Source of the DNA: Candidatus Marispirochaeta associata | GTDB taxonomy: Bacteria; Spirochaetota; Spirochaetia; JC444; Marispirochaetaceae | Reading direction: 5' to 3' | DNA: 64,000 nt | NCBI GenBank assembly: GCA_001749745.1 | Contig: JWTM01000475.1 | Location: 62,001-126,000 of the forward strand | In this document: one piece after another, positions 54,978-62,402 of the stretch | How positions within the stretch are numbered: position 1 is the first letter of the stretch | How the letters are laid out: every line of letters begins with the position of its first letter | Made by a program: the position numbers and the translations under genes | The notes under the pieces: generated by a model | Databases searched by the model: none | What the model was told of the DNA's origin: nothing | What the model saw: only the letters and a program-made list of their open reading frames with translations

Positions 54978-56120
54978 CTAAGGCCGGGATGAATCCTTGA
55001 GAGTGCGGACGAGTTTCTGCTTGAGAAGATTATTCTCTTTCCGCAGACGGGATATCTCGTACTGCTGGGATTTGATCGTCTCTACCAGATCACCATATGA
55101 GAGCGCACCGGAATTGAGCATTCCCTCCATTTCGAAGATCCGGGAGTCGAAATCGACCTCCGCCTCGAGCTCGGCGGTAAGGTAGGAATCATCCAGATTC
55201 CGAAAATCGAGGGGCCCATTGGCCTCGGACTCCAATTGCAGGATCTTGTCGGCAATTCGGTAGATCGCCAGGGAGAGGATCGATTGGGGCTTGTAGGCGA
55301 TAATCGGCAGCCGGGAATTGAGGGCGATATCCTGAAAATGGTCCCGGTAGATCACCCCCAGATGCTCCACCTCGATCCCGAGATACTCCTTACAGGAACG
55401 CCGGATCTTCTGGGCGCGCCCGCCCTGTTTGGGATCGTCCAGCATATTCATGATCATTCCGGGATGAAAGAGGCTCATCTTGCGTTCAAAAACCTCAAAT
55501 CCCGCAGGATCCTCCCCGGCGATCCGCTCCAGCAGCTTGGGAACATAGACCTTCTGCAGGGAGCGGCCGTCCTTGCGCAGCTTCTCCAGGTACTTCCAGG
55601 CGGCGGAATCCCGTTTGAATGAGTTGCTCATGATGCGAAAAATCGCGTTCTTTAAGAAGAGGTAGGCGTTCAGGGTAGCCGTCAAGGTAGGCGCGGTAAC
55701 CACTATTCCCTGGCTCGAAGAGAGAAAAAAGTCGAGAATATTGTTATTGGTACCGGCTCCCAGGTCGAGGACGAGATAATCTACATCCAGCGCCATGAGG
55801 TCGTTCATCAGTTTCCGTTTCTGGGAGGACTGTAGATTGGCGATCCCGGGGATTTCCGCATCTCCGGGAATGAAGCGCAGGTTATCGTAGCCGGAATCGA
55901 TGATGATATCGTCGATTTTCTGCTTAGAGTTCCCCAGGTAGGTACCGATTCCCTGCCGCACCGAGCCCATGCCCAGCACCAGATGGATGTTCGAAGCACC
56001 CAGATCGAGATCGGCGAGCACCACCCGTTTTCCCGCTTCGGCCAAGGCGATGGAGAGATTCGTGGCCACCAGAGACTTGCCAACCCCGCCTTTGCCGCTG
56101 GCAATGGGTAAAACCTGCAT
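54978..56120 (-). CDS. MinD/FlhG-like P-loop ATPase
   Basis: 380 residues. The deviant Walker A SGKGGVGKS is at residue 9, switch I DLDLGASNIHLVLG near 40, and Walker B YLVLDLGAG near 120. The middle and C-terminal part departs from MinD and ends in a coiled coil (YEISRLRKENNLLKQKL). It lacks an FlhF-binding N-terminal DQAxxLR motif, so identity as FlhG is not certain. A role in positioning or counting surface structures (flagella, chemotaxis arrays) or in controlling the adjacent FapA filaments is likely. The ATG directly follows the stop of the upstream membrane gene. Confidence 0.87.
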   Translation of the reverse strand: MQVLPIASGKGGVGKSLVATNLSIALAEAGKRVVLADLDLGASNIHLVLGMGSVRQGIGTYLGNSKQKIDDIIIDSGYDNLRFIPGDAEIPGIANLQSSQKRKLMNDLMALDVDYLVLDLGAGTNNNILDFFLSSSQGIVVTAPTLTATLNAYLFLKNAIFRIMSNSFKRDSAAWKYLEKLRKDGRSLQKVYVPKLLERIAGEDPAGFEVFERKMSLFHPGMIMNMLDDPKQGGRAQKIRRSCKEYLGIEVEHLGVIYRDHFQDIALNSRLPIIAYKPQSILSLAIYRIADKILQLESEANGPLDFRNLDDSYLTAELEAEVDFDSRIFEMEGMLNSGALSYGDLVETIKSQQYEISRLRKENNLLKQKLVRTLKDSSRP

Positions 56121-56588
56121 CTACTCCTCCTCTATCTCGACAACCGGGGTCTCGGGGATGCCGTGGCGCTTTGGACTGTGCGGTTTAAATAATAATAGAA
56201 AGAGGAAGAAAATCAAATCACCCACCAACAAGGCCGATACAAATCGTCCCGCCAGTAGAGAGACCTGCCCGGAAAGGGTAAAGGGCAGGAACTGGGCCAG
56301 CAGGGTACCGAATATGGAGATGCTGATCAGGAATAGGAGTTCCGCCGCCAACATCAGCCCCTTGCCGAGCCGAGCCAGGCTCAAGAGCGCGCGATTCTCC
56401 GGATCGAGGTAGAGCAGCAGGAAGGCGATCGGGAACAGCAGCGAGGGGACGCCTAACAGAAAGAGCATCAGCGCACTGTCGAGGTAGGTTTCGCGATTAA
56501 ACAGAAAGGACGCCAGGGCGAAGAGGACGCACAGACGCAAGAATTCCCAGCACAACTCGAGAAGTAAGAACCAACGGCGTCGAATCAT
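56121..56588 (-). CDS. Hypothetical membrane protein heading the minD-fapA-lgt operon
   Basis: 155 residues from ATG 56588, chosen because a good promoter ends just before it; a longer frame would run through the promoter. Four hydrophobic segments lie at about 7-30, 35-58, 75-100 and 110-135 (SALMLFLLGVPSLLFPIAFL among them), with a basic Lys/Pro/His stretch and an acidic EIEEE tail. Not recognised. The stop codon is immediately followed by the MinD-like ATG, so it is translationally coupled and may anchor the ATPase at the membrane (inference). Confidence 0.7.
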   Translation of the reverse strand: MIRRRWFLLLELCWEFLRLCVLFALASFLFNRETYLDSALMLFLLGVPSLLFPIAFLLLYLDPENRALLSLARLGKGLMLAAELLFLISISIFGTLLAQFLPFTLSGQVSLLAGRFVSALLVGDLIFFLFLLLFKPHSPKRHGIPETPVVEIEEE

Positions 56589-56594
56589 GGTCTG

Positions 56595-56624
56595 ATTGTA
56601 CGGGCAGGCAGCATCGGTGGTCAA
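56595..56624 (-). promoter_or_regulatory. Leaderless-type promoter of the membrane protein-minD-fapA-lgt operon
   Basis: On the minus strand TTGACC (56624-56619), 18-bp spacer, TACAAT (56600-56595). The -10 ends 6 nt before the ATG at 56588; CAGACC between has no ribosome-binding site. Confidence 0.65.
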
Positions 56625-56725
56625 GTTTGGGAGCTCATTGCGGGCCCTCCGGGATGATTTTCTTGACAAAGGGCAGTAAATTGAGAAGAGTGGCCAAAAG
56701 GCGACCGAAAAGGAGAAAGCTCATC

Positions 56726-58135
56726 ATGAGATCCAAACCCTTATTAATCCTCATAACCACCTGCGTACTTGTCTGCGGAGCAATATTCGCGCTCGCCACT
56801 CCGAAGCTGATGGCCGAATCCTCGGCTGCCGAAACCAAAGAATACCTGAATATGTTCAATTTCCTCTTCCAATATGTCCAGGAGAACTATGTGGAGGACA
56901 TTACCCCGGAAGACCTCTACATGGGCGCCGTGAAGGGGATGTTCGAGAGTCTGGACGATCCCTACTCGGTCTATCTCTCGAAGAGCGATATGCAGCTTTT
57001 AAAGAATACCACTACCGGCCGTTTCGGCGGGGTAGGCCTGATTATATCCAAACCCGACCCGACCCTGGAGCTTGAACCGACCCCGAGACGCCCCTATCCG
57101 GAGTTTGTGGAGGTTGTATCCCCCATCGAAGGCGCTCCGGCCTACAAGGCGGGGATCCATGCCGGGGACTACATCACCGCCATCGAGGGGGAGAGTACCG
57201 AAGAGCTCACCCTGGACGAGGTGGTGGACCGCCTCAAGGGAGTACCCGGCACCGAGGTTGGGGTACGCATCCTCAGACGGGATTCGATCAGCTTCGACGT
57301 TACCATCACCCGGGCCATAATCGAGGTCCCCACCATCAAGACCGATATGATCGACGACATCGCCTACCTGCGGATCATCGACTGGACCCCCTATACCGAC
57401 GATCGTATCCGGGAAGCCCTGGAATTCTTCCGGGAGGAGCAGTACGAGTCGATTATCGTCGATGTCCGCGGGAACCCGGGCGGCCTGCTCGATGCGGTGG
57501 TCGAGGTAAGCGACCTTTTCCTCTCGGAGGGCACCATCGTGAGCACCCGCTCGCGGATCCCGTCGGAAAATAAGATCTTCCGGGCCGACCCGGCTCTAGA
57601 GGTGCCTGCGTCGATACCGGTGACCGTGCTGGTCGACAAGGGCTCGGCTTCGGCATCGGAGATTTTCGCCGGTGCGATGAAGGATTCCGGCCGGGGCTAT
57701 CTAATCGGGGAAACCAGCTACGGCAAAGGATCGGTACAGTGGGTACGGGAGTTCGGCGATACCGGCTTCAAGCTTACTATCGCCCGATACTACACCCCCT
57801 CCGGCGTCAGCGTGGATGAGGTCGGGGTCGAACCGGATCTTATTATTCCCCCGGACGAGCTCACCGAGGCGGAACAACAGGCCCTGCAGAAGGTCTTCGA
57901 GGAGAACCTGATCGTCAACTATGTAGAGGAGAATCCGCAGGAGCGGCAGTCCAGTGTAGAACGCTTCGTCGACCGACTGCAGGCCGACGGGATCGCCCTG
58001 GACGATCGGGATCTGAAGCTTCTGATCCGCAATGAATACAATCGCCGCATGGATTTCCCGCCGGTATACGATCTCGAGTTCGACGAAGTGCTGCAGAAGG
58101 CGGTAGATATGATCGAATCTGGGGAGATCCGCTAG
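56726..58135 (+). CDS. C-terminal processing peptidase (S41, Ctp/Tsp)
   Basis: 469 residues from ATG 56726, with AAGGAG 11 nt upstream; an earlier in-frame ATG lacks one. An N-terminal membrane anchor (LLILITTCVLVCGAIFALA) leads to a PDZ domain (GGVGLIISK, APAYKAGIHAGDYITAIEGE) and the S41 peptidase core. The Ser-Lys dyad is in VDKGSASASEIFAGA and ETSYGKGSVQ. It cleaves C-termini of periplasmic proteins or degrades tagged substrates. The extra acidic C-terminal helices are usual for the CtpA type. It is first in the ctp-yjbQ-rsmE-GT26 group, each gene overlapping or within 2 bp of the next. Confidence 0.95.
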   Translation: MRSKPLLILITTCVLVCGAIFALATPKLMAESSAAETKEYLNMFNFLFQYVQENYVEDITPEDLYMGAVKGMFESLDDPYSVYLSKSDMQLLKNTTTGRFGGVGLIISKPDPTLELEPTPRRPYPEFVEVVSPIEGAPAYKAGIHAGDYITAIEGESTEELTLDEVVDRLKGVPGTEVGVRILRRDSISFDVTITRAIIEVPTIKTDMIDDIAYLRIIDWTPYTDDRIREALEFFREEQYESIIVDVRGNPGGLLDAVVEVSDLFLSEGTIVSTRSRIPSENKIFRADPALEVPASIPVTVLVDKGSASASEIFAGAMKDSGRGYLIGETSYGKGSVQWVREFGDTGFKLTIARYYTPSGVSVDEVGVEPDLIIPPDELTEAEQQALQKVFEENLIVNYVEENPQERQSSVERFVDRLQADGIALDDRDLKLLIRNEYNRRMDFPPVYDLEFDEVLQKAVDMIESGEIR

Positions 58136-58137
58136 GC

Positions 58138-58545
58138 ATGGCCTTCGGAAACTTCAAGGTTCAGACCGGCGGCGCAACCAGCTTCGAGAATATCACCTCC
58201 CGGGTGAAGCGGACTCTCGCCGAGAGCGGAGTTGCGGATGGGATCTGCGTGGTCTACATTCCCCACACCACCTGCGGCGTGACCATAAACGAGGCGGCCG
58301 ACCCCGACGTGGAACGAGATATCCTGATGGAACTGAACCGCATGGTTCCCTTCGACGACGGCTATGCCCATGCCGAGGGGAACTCCGCCGCCCACATAAA
58401 AAGCAGCATGATGGGTTCCAGCGTTACCATTCCGATCCACCAGAGTCGGCTTATGCTCGGAACCTGGCAAGGGATCTTCCTGACCGAGTTCGACGGCCCC
58501 CGGAACCGCTCGGTCTTCTTGCAGATCATCCCGGCAGGAGCATAG
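58138..58545 (+). CDS. yjbQ: YjbQ-family protein (UPF0047)
   Basis: 135 residues. The family signature is complete: IPHTTCGVTINEAADPDVE with His, Asn and Glu, and the second block HAEGNSAAHIKSSMMG. E. coli YjbQ has weak thiamine-phosphate synthase activity; the true role is unclear. It starts 2 bp after the ctp stop and its stop overlaps the rsmE start (TAGTG). Confidence 0.93.
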   Translation: MAFGNFKVQTGGATSFENITSRVKRTLAESGVADGICVVYIPHTTCGVTINEAADPDVERDILMELNRMVPFDDGYAHAEGNSAAHIKSSMMGSSVTIPIHQSRLMLGTWQGIFLTEFDGPRNRSVFLQIIPAGA

Positions 58546-59336
58546 TGCGCCAGCTTATCCTGCCCGGAATCTATCCCACGGCTCGGGTAATCAAATTGGA
58601 CGGGGAGCTGCACCACTATCTAAGCCGCGTACTGCGACTTAAACCGGGCGCCGCCTTCCCCGCCAGGGATCCGCAAGGCGGGCGCTACGACTGCAACGTG
58701 ATCAGTCTGGAGCAGGCCAGCCTCAAACTTGAGGTGCGGCCGGCGGAAGAATCCGCTGCAGAGCCGCCGAATGAGACGGAGATAACCCTGATTATGGGAA
58801 TCCCGAAGGGGAAGAAAATGGATCTGGTTCTTCGTCAGGCCACCGAGGCGGGGATCAGACGGATCGTCCCCTTTTTGAGCGAGAACTCCGTGGTTCGCCT
58901 CGAGGAAGCGGAGAGAGCCCGGAAACAGGAGCGCTGGCAGAAGATCTGCAGGGAAGCCCTGCAGCAGAGCGGAACCGCCCGAGCGCCGGAGGTCTCTGTT
59001 CCCATCGACGGGGAAGAGTTGCACCGCGTCTGTGAAGGCTGCGACCGAGTGCTCTACTTCCATGAGAAGCCCCTCGCCTCCAGCTCACTGCATCAACTCC
59101 TCAGGCCTGACGATCCGCAGGCGCCCCCCCGGGCACTCGTCCTGCTGGTGGGCCCCGAAGGCGGCTTTTCGCCCCGGGAACTGGAACTTTTCCGTCGCTT
59201 TCGCTATGATTCAGTTCACCTGGGAGCGAGCGTGCTCCGGGCGGAAACCGCGGCCCTCTATGCAGTCGCCGCGGTGCAAACCATCCTGCGGGAGTCGCCA
59301 ACATGGCAGTTACGGTCGCCGGCGCACGGCGAATAG
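58545..59336 (+). CDS. rsmE: 16S rRNA (uracil-1498-N3)-methyltransferase
   Basis: 263 residues from GTG 58545, which overlaps the yjbQ stop, with AGGAG upstream. It methylates N3 of U1498 of 16S rRNA. The SPOUT knot at the C-terminus has LLVGPEGGFSPRELELF and LGASVLRAETAALYAVAAV, which bind S-adenosylmethionine; the N-terminal PUA-like domain has LHHYLSRVLRLKPG. The 3' end overlaps the GT26 gene by 34 nt. Confidence 0.94.
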   Translation: MRQLILPGIYPTARVIKLDGELHHYLSRVLRLKPGAAFPARDPQGGRYDCNVISLEQASLKLEVRPAEESAAEPPNETEITLIMGIPKGKKMDLVLRQATEAGIRRIVPFLSENSVVRLEEAERARKQERWQKICREALQQSGTARAPEVSVPIDGEELHRVCEGCDRVLYFHEKPLASSSLHQLLRPDDPQAPPRALVLLVGPEGGFSPRELELFRRFRYDSVHLGASVLRAETAALYAVAAVQTILRESPTWQLRSPAHGE

Positions 59337-60055
59337 ACTATCTCAAAATTCCGCTTCACGACCTACCGGAGGAGCGTCTGGAAGAGGCCGTGCGGGACAT
59401 GATCGACAACGGCGGCAAGCATCAGATCGTCCTGGTGGATGCGTGGGATCTTATCAAGGCGCGCCACAACCATGAGTTCGCCCGTATACTCCATAACGCC
59501 AGCTTGGTTATCCCCACTACCCGGGGAATCCAGCGGGTGTGCAGCTTCCTGAAACGACCTGTTCCGGCCATCTATATGCCCTTCGAGTTCAGTATCAAGC
59601 TTCTCGGCGTCCTCGAACAGTACCGCAAGTCAGTCTACCTTTTGGGATCGACCCATCAGGCGATTCAGACATCGGCCTCGAACCTGCGGGTATCCTTTCC
59701 CGGGCTCAACATCGTCGGGCGCTGCTCCAGTCGATACAAGAAGCATGCCGAGGAGAATATCGTGCTGGCGATCAAGAAGGCCTCTCCTTCGCTGCTTTTG
59801 GTAGGCAACGGAGTAAAGGGCAAGGATCGTTGGGTGCTGGAGAATCAGAAGAATTTCGCCCCCGGCATATCCCTCTACTGCCGGGACTGCTACGAGATCT
59901 TCGCCGGCAAAAAACGCCGCCTGACCAGGGCGGCCTGGATGCGCGGCGCCTATATCCTGCCGGGGCTCATCTCCCACCCCTGGCGGATATTGCGGCTCTT
60001 CGTATATGCCTATTTTCTATTCGTTCTACTGATTGCCAGGATCACGAAAGCTTAA
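59303..60055 (+). CDS. GT26 (WecG/TagA/CpsF) glycosyltransferase homologue with altered motifs
   Basis: 250 residues. The GT26 framework is present: HNASLVIPTTRGIQRVCSFL, PFEFSIKLLGVLEQ, KSVYLLGSTHQAIQ, and a glycine-rich LLLVGNGVKGKDRWVLEN. However, the active-site DG of family members (usually PDGxG) reads PTTRG here, and the N-terminal T-x-N is VDAWD. The proposed catalytic base and substrate contact are thus missing. A basic C-terminal region and membrane-associated segment (LRLFVYAYFLFVLLIARI) may target it to the membrane. It may transfer a different sugar or have lost activity. It overlaps rsmE and converges with fxsA (14-nt overlap). Confidence 0.75.
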   Translation: MAVTVAGARRIDYLKIPLHDLPEERLEEAVRDMIDNGGKHQIVLVDAWDLIKARHNHEFARILHNASLVIPTTRGIQRVCSFLKRPVPAIYMPFEFSIKLLGVLEQYRKSVYLLGSTHQAIQTSASNLRVSFPGLNIVGRCSSRYKKHAEENIVLAIKKASPSLLLVGNGVKGKDRWVLENQKNFAPGISLYCRDCYEIFAGKKRRLTRAAWMRGAYILPGLISHPWRILRLFVYAYFLFVLLIARITKA

Positions 60056-60485
60056 GATACTCGTAGGCAATCATAATCCTCTCCCGAAACAGGTGCAGCA
60101 GCACCCTACCGCAGATCCGCTTGAGAAAGCTGAACAAGATCACTATTCCCAGCGCATCGGTGATAAAGCCCGGTAAAAGCAGAAGCAACCCGCCGGAAAG
60201 AACTCCCAGAAGCCGTACAATCCTCTGCTCATCAAATTCCCCGGCCTCGATTTTCCGGTTAATATGCTTTACCAGACGGCGGACCCGCAGACTCAGATAA
60301 AAGAACCCGATAAAGCCGGTTGCGGCGGTGACGGCCACTACTATTTCGACCGAGAAGAGATCGAAGGCCCAGTAGTAGAGTGATGTCTCGGCGATCGGGA
60401 TCAGAGAGAGGCCGAGGATTACCAGAAACAGGCGCTTGAGTCCGGCGTAATCGAAGAGTCGTAAGAATGGGCGTTCTTTAACCAT
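60042..60485 (-). CDS. FxsA-family membrane protein
   Basis: 147 residues from ATG 60485; a longer frame would extend through the promoter. Three to four membrane helices; the signature LLGVLSGGLLLLLPGFITDALGIVIL near 85-110 (key residues G-G-L-L-L-P-G-F-T-D-G) identifies FxsA. E. coli FxsA prevents phage exclusion by the F factor when overproduced; its normal role is unknown. A basic C-terminal tail follows. The -10 ends 6 nt before the ATG. Convergent with the GT26 gene. Confidence 0.85.
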   Translation of the reverse strand: MVKERPFLRLFDYAGLKRLFLVILGLSLIPIAETSLYYWAFDLFSVEIVVAVTAATGFIGFFYLSLRVRRLVKHINRKIEAGEFDEQRIVRLLGVLSGGLLLLLPGFITDALGIVILFSFLKRICGRVLLHLFRERIMIAYEYLKLS

Positions 60486-60491
60486 TGCCCC

Positions 60492-60520
60492 ATTCTCCCG
60501 TTCCGGTCGATTTGTGTCAA
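60492..60520 (-). promoter_or_regulatory. Leaderless-type promoter of fxsA
   Basis: On the minus strand a perfect TTGACA (60520-60515), 17-bp spacer, GAGAAT (60497-60492), ending 6 nt before the ATG at 60485. GGGAG overlaps the -10 and would not be in the transcript. Confidence 0.65.
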
Positions 60521-60544
60521 TCGAAAGGGAGACCGCATTTCTGC

Positions 60545-60573
60545 TTGCGTTTTGCCATAAAGAGGAGTAAAAT
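60545..60573 (+). promoter_or_regulatory. Promoter of the NtrC-like gene
   Basis: TTGCGT (60545-60550), 17-bp spacer, TAAAAT (60568-60573), 17 nt before the ATG at 60591. The AGAGGAG between the hexamers cannot serve as a ribosome-binding site if transcription starts near 60580. Confidence 0.5.
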
Positions 60574-60590
60574 TCAGTTCTCAAAATTCG

Positions 60591-61688
60591 ATGATAAAAG
60601 TAATTATTTATAGTGACGACGAGCTTCAGTATGAACTGTTGGCAGCCATGCTGCCCCCGTTCAGCGACCTAGACGCCCCAACCTCCCTCGAGAACGAGGT
60701 AGATCAGCTCCCCGGATTCGACATTGCCTTCATTGATCTTTGCCTGCCGACCTGGCCGAAGATCATCAGACGGGTGAGGCAGGTGAGACGAGCACCGGCG
60801 ATCATCGCACTTTGTGAGGAGTCTGCGGTAGAGACTATCGTCGAGGCCATGCGGATCGGCGCGGGCGATTGGCTGCCTAAACCCTTTACCGTCAGCCGGG
60901 TGGCCAGGGTCGTAAGCGATGCTCTCAATCGCCGTCTGCCGCTCAGCTCCTCGGCCGAACACCCGGCATTCACCGAATTCCTCGGGGCCAGCGATCAGAT
61001 TCGTGAGATAAAACGACGGGTCCGGTCTTACGCGACATCCGAGGAGCCGGTACTGATTACCGGGGAGAGCGGAACGGGAAAGGGGCTGATTGCCCGGGCC
61101 CTGCACAAGCTCTCCCGGCGCAGTTCCGGTCCCTTCTGCGCACGCAACTGCGGGGCCATCGCCCCAACCCTGATCGAGGCGGATCTCTTCGGTACCAGAA
61201 AAGGTTCCTATACCGGCGCGGTCGACAGACCGGGCTGTATCGAACTCAGCCACGGAGGAACCCTTTTTCTGGATGAAATCGGCGATCTGCCGACGGATAA
61301 TCAGGTTAAGATACTGACCGTGCTGGAGGAGCATCGATTTCTGCCCTTAGGAGCCACCAAAACGGAGGAGGCCGACAGTCGCTTCATCGCGGCCACCAAC
61401 CGCGATTTAAAGGAGATGGTTGCAGCCGGCACCTTCCGGGAGGACCTCTACTATCGCCTCAATATCCTGCCTATCCACATTCCGCCTCTGCGGGAGCGTA
61501 AAGAAGATTTACCCTTACTTACCGCCCATTTTCTGGCCCAATTCGGGAAGGAGTTGGAGGATAAGGCGATGGGTAGGGTGCTGGATTACCACTGGCCGGG
61601 GAATATCCGTGAACTCCGGAACGTACTCGTACGCTCGAGTCTGACCAGCGATAATCGGCTCATCCGGGCGGATGAGCTCCAGTTCTAG
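60591..61688 (+). CDS. NtrC-like sigma-54 activator lacking a DNA-binding domain
   Basis: 365 residues. An N-terminal receiver-like domain (1-115) has the acidic pair VIIYSDDEL, the acceptor Asp in IAFIDLCLP and the Lys in LPKPF; the usual Thr appears as Cys (LCEES). The AAA+ domain (about 130-345) has Walker A GESGTGKG, the sigma-54-contacting loop GSYTGA in place of GAFTGA, Walker B GTLFLDEIGD, sensor I AATNRDL and sensor II WPGNIRELRN. The protein ends about 20 residues later with no Fis-type helix-turn-helix. It must act from solution or through a partner. Sigma-54 is not in the window. It leads toward the STAS and pspA genes. Confidence 0.88.
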   Translation: MIKVIIYSDDELQYELLAAMLPPFSDLDAPTSLENEVDQLPGFDIAFIDLCLPTWPKIIRRVRQVRRAPAIIALCEESAVETIVEAMRIGAGDWLPKPFTVSRVARVVSDALNRRLPLSSSAEHPAFTEFLGASDQIREIKRRVRSYATSEEPVLITGESGTGKGLIARALHKLSRRSSGPFCARNCGAIAPTLIEADLFGTRKGSYTGAVDRPGCIELSHGGTLFLDEIGDLPTDNQVKILTVLEEHRFLPLGATKTEEADSRFIAATNRDLKEMVAAGTFREDLYYRLNILPIHIPPLRERKEDLPLLTAHFLAQFGKELEDKAMGRVLDYHWPGNIRELRNVLVRSSLTSDNRLIRADELQF

Positions 61689-61697
61689 CTGCAGTTT

Positions 61698-62174
61698 TCA
61701 GATTTGGCGCAGATAGCGTACCCGGATTACCGGATAGAGGCCGCTCTCCTCATCCCGGCTTTCGATTACCTCACCGATGACGATAAAATTGGTATTGGTC
61801 TCGATCTCGTTCGGGTTCTTTTCCCGGGAGCGGCGGGCGGGAATCGTGCCGGCATACTCCGATCCCTCCAGGCGGAGATAGGCCTTGTACATGGCGACCG
61901 CTTCGGTTCCGTACCATTCGCCGTCGATCAGCTCGAGCTCGCCGAGAAACTCCTCCTCCTCGCCGCTAAGAAGGGTTCGGGAGGCTACGGTTCCGGTAAA
62001 AAGCACCAGCCTGCCGTCGGAGATGAGGTTCTCCAGCAGTTCTGAGTCGTTATTGACGGCCTTCAGGGTCGCTTCCATGTCGAGGAGAACCGACAGCTCC
62101 TGGAAGGTTTGCTGAGCCGCCAGCCCGGCCGACATCAGAACAATCAAGAGCACCGTTAGGACAATTCGTCGCAT
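61698..62174 (-). CDS. Exported hypothetical protein
   Basis: 158 residues with AAGGAGGAGG before the ATG. A signal peptide (MRRIVLTVLLIVLMSAGLAA, cut after AQA/AA) is followed by a small, acidic, mainly beta domain: RLVLFTGTVASRTLLSG, GEWYGTEAVAMYKAYL and FIVIGEVIE. Not recognised. It is probably periplasmic. It lies convergent to the NtrC-like gene, 9 bp from its stop, and divergent from the STAS gene. Confidence 0.7.
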   Translation of the reverse strand: MRRIVLTVLLIVLMSAGLAAQQTFQELSVLLDMEATLKAVNNDSELLENLISDGRLVLFTGTVASRTLLSGEEEEFLGELELIDGEWYGTEAVAMYKAYLRLEGSEYAGTIPARRSREKNPNEIETNTNFIVIGEVIESRDEESGLYPVIRVRYLRQI

Positions 62175-62198
62175 AGTATCTCCTCCTCCTTTGCATAA

Positions 62199-62227
62199 AT
62201 CTTACGTCCTCTCTTAATCCCGGTCAA
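62199..62227 (-). promoter_or_regulatory. Promoter of the 158-aa exported protein gene
   Basis: On the minus strand TTGACC (62227-62222), 17-bp spacer, TAAGAT (62204-62199), 24 nt before the ATG; the leader contains the Shine-Dalgarno. Confidence 0.65.
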
Positions 62228-62331
62228 GTAAGCAGTTAAGATCCGTGTAGGCGTTCCGATAAACTATTATAGGCTCTTAATCTATCCTTTTGGGGACGGG
62301 TCTTGTAATTTTGCAAATATGTGTTAATAAT

Positions 62332-62358
62332 TTGACAAAGCATATTGAGCCTTATACT
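62332..62358 (+). promoter_or_regulatory. Promoter candidate for the STAS gene
   Basis: TTGACA (62332-62337), 15-bp spacer, TATACT (62353-62358), 44 nt before the ATG at 62403. The spacer is short. The 228-bp region 62175-62402 otherwise holds the divergent promoter and AT-rich sequence, with no small gene seen. Confidence 0.5.
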
Positions 62359-62402
62359 ATTAGGGTAGATTACGGCAACCCATTATCGAATGAAGAGGTC
62401 AC

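Noticed and set aside
62301..62318. Sigma-54 (-24/-12) promoter before the STAS gene
   Set aside because: GG and GC doublets are 12 rather than 10 nt apart; a sigma-70 type promoter fits better.
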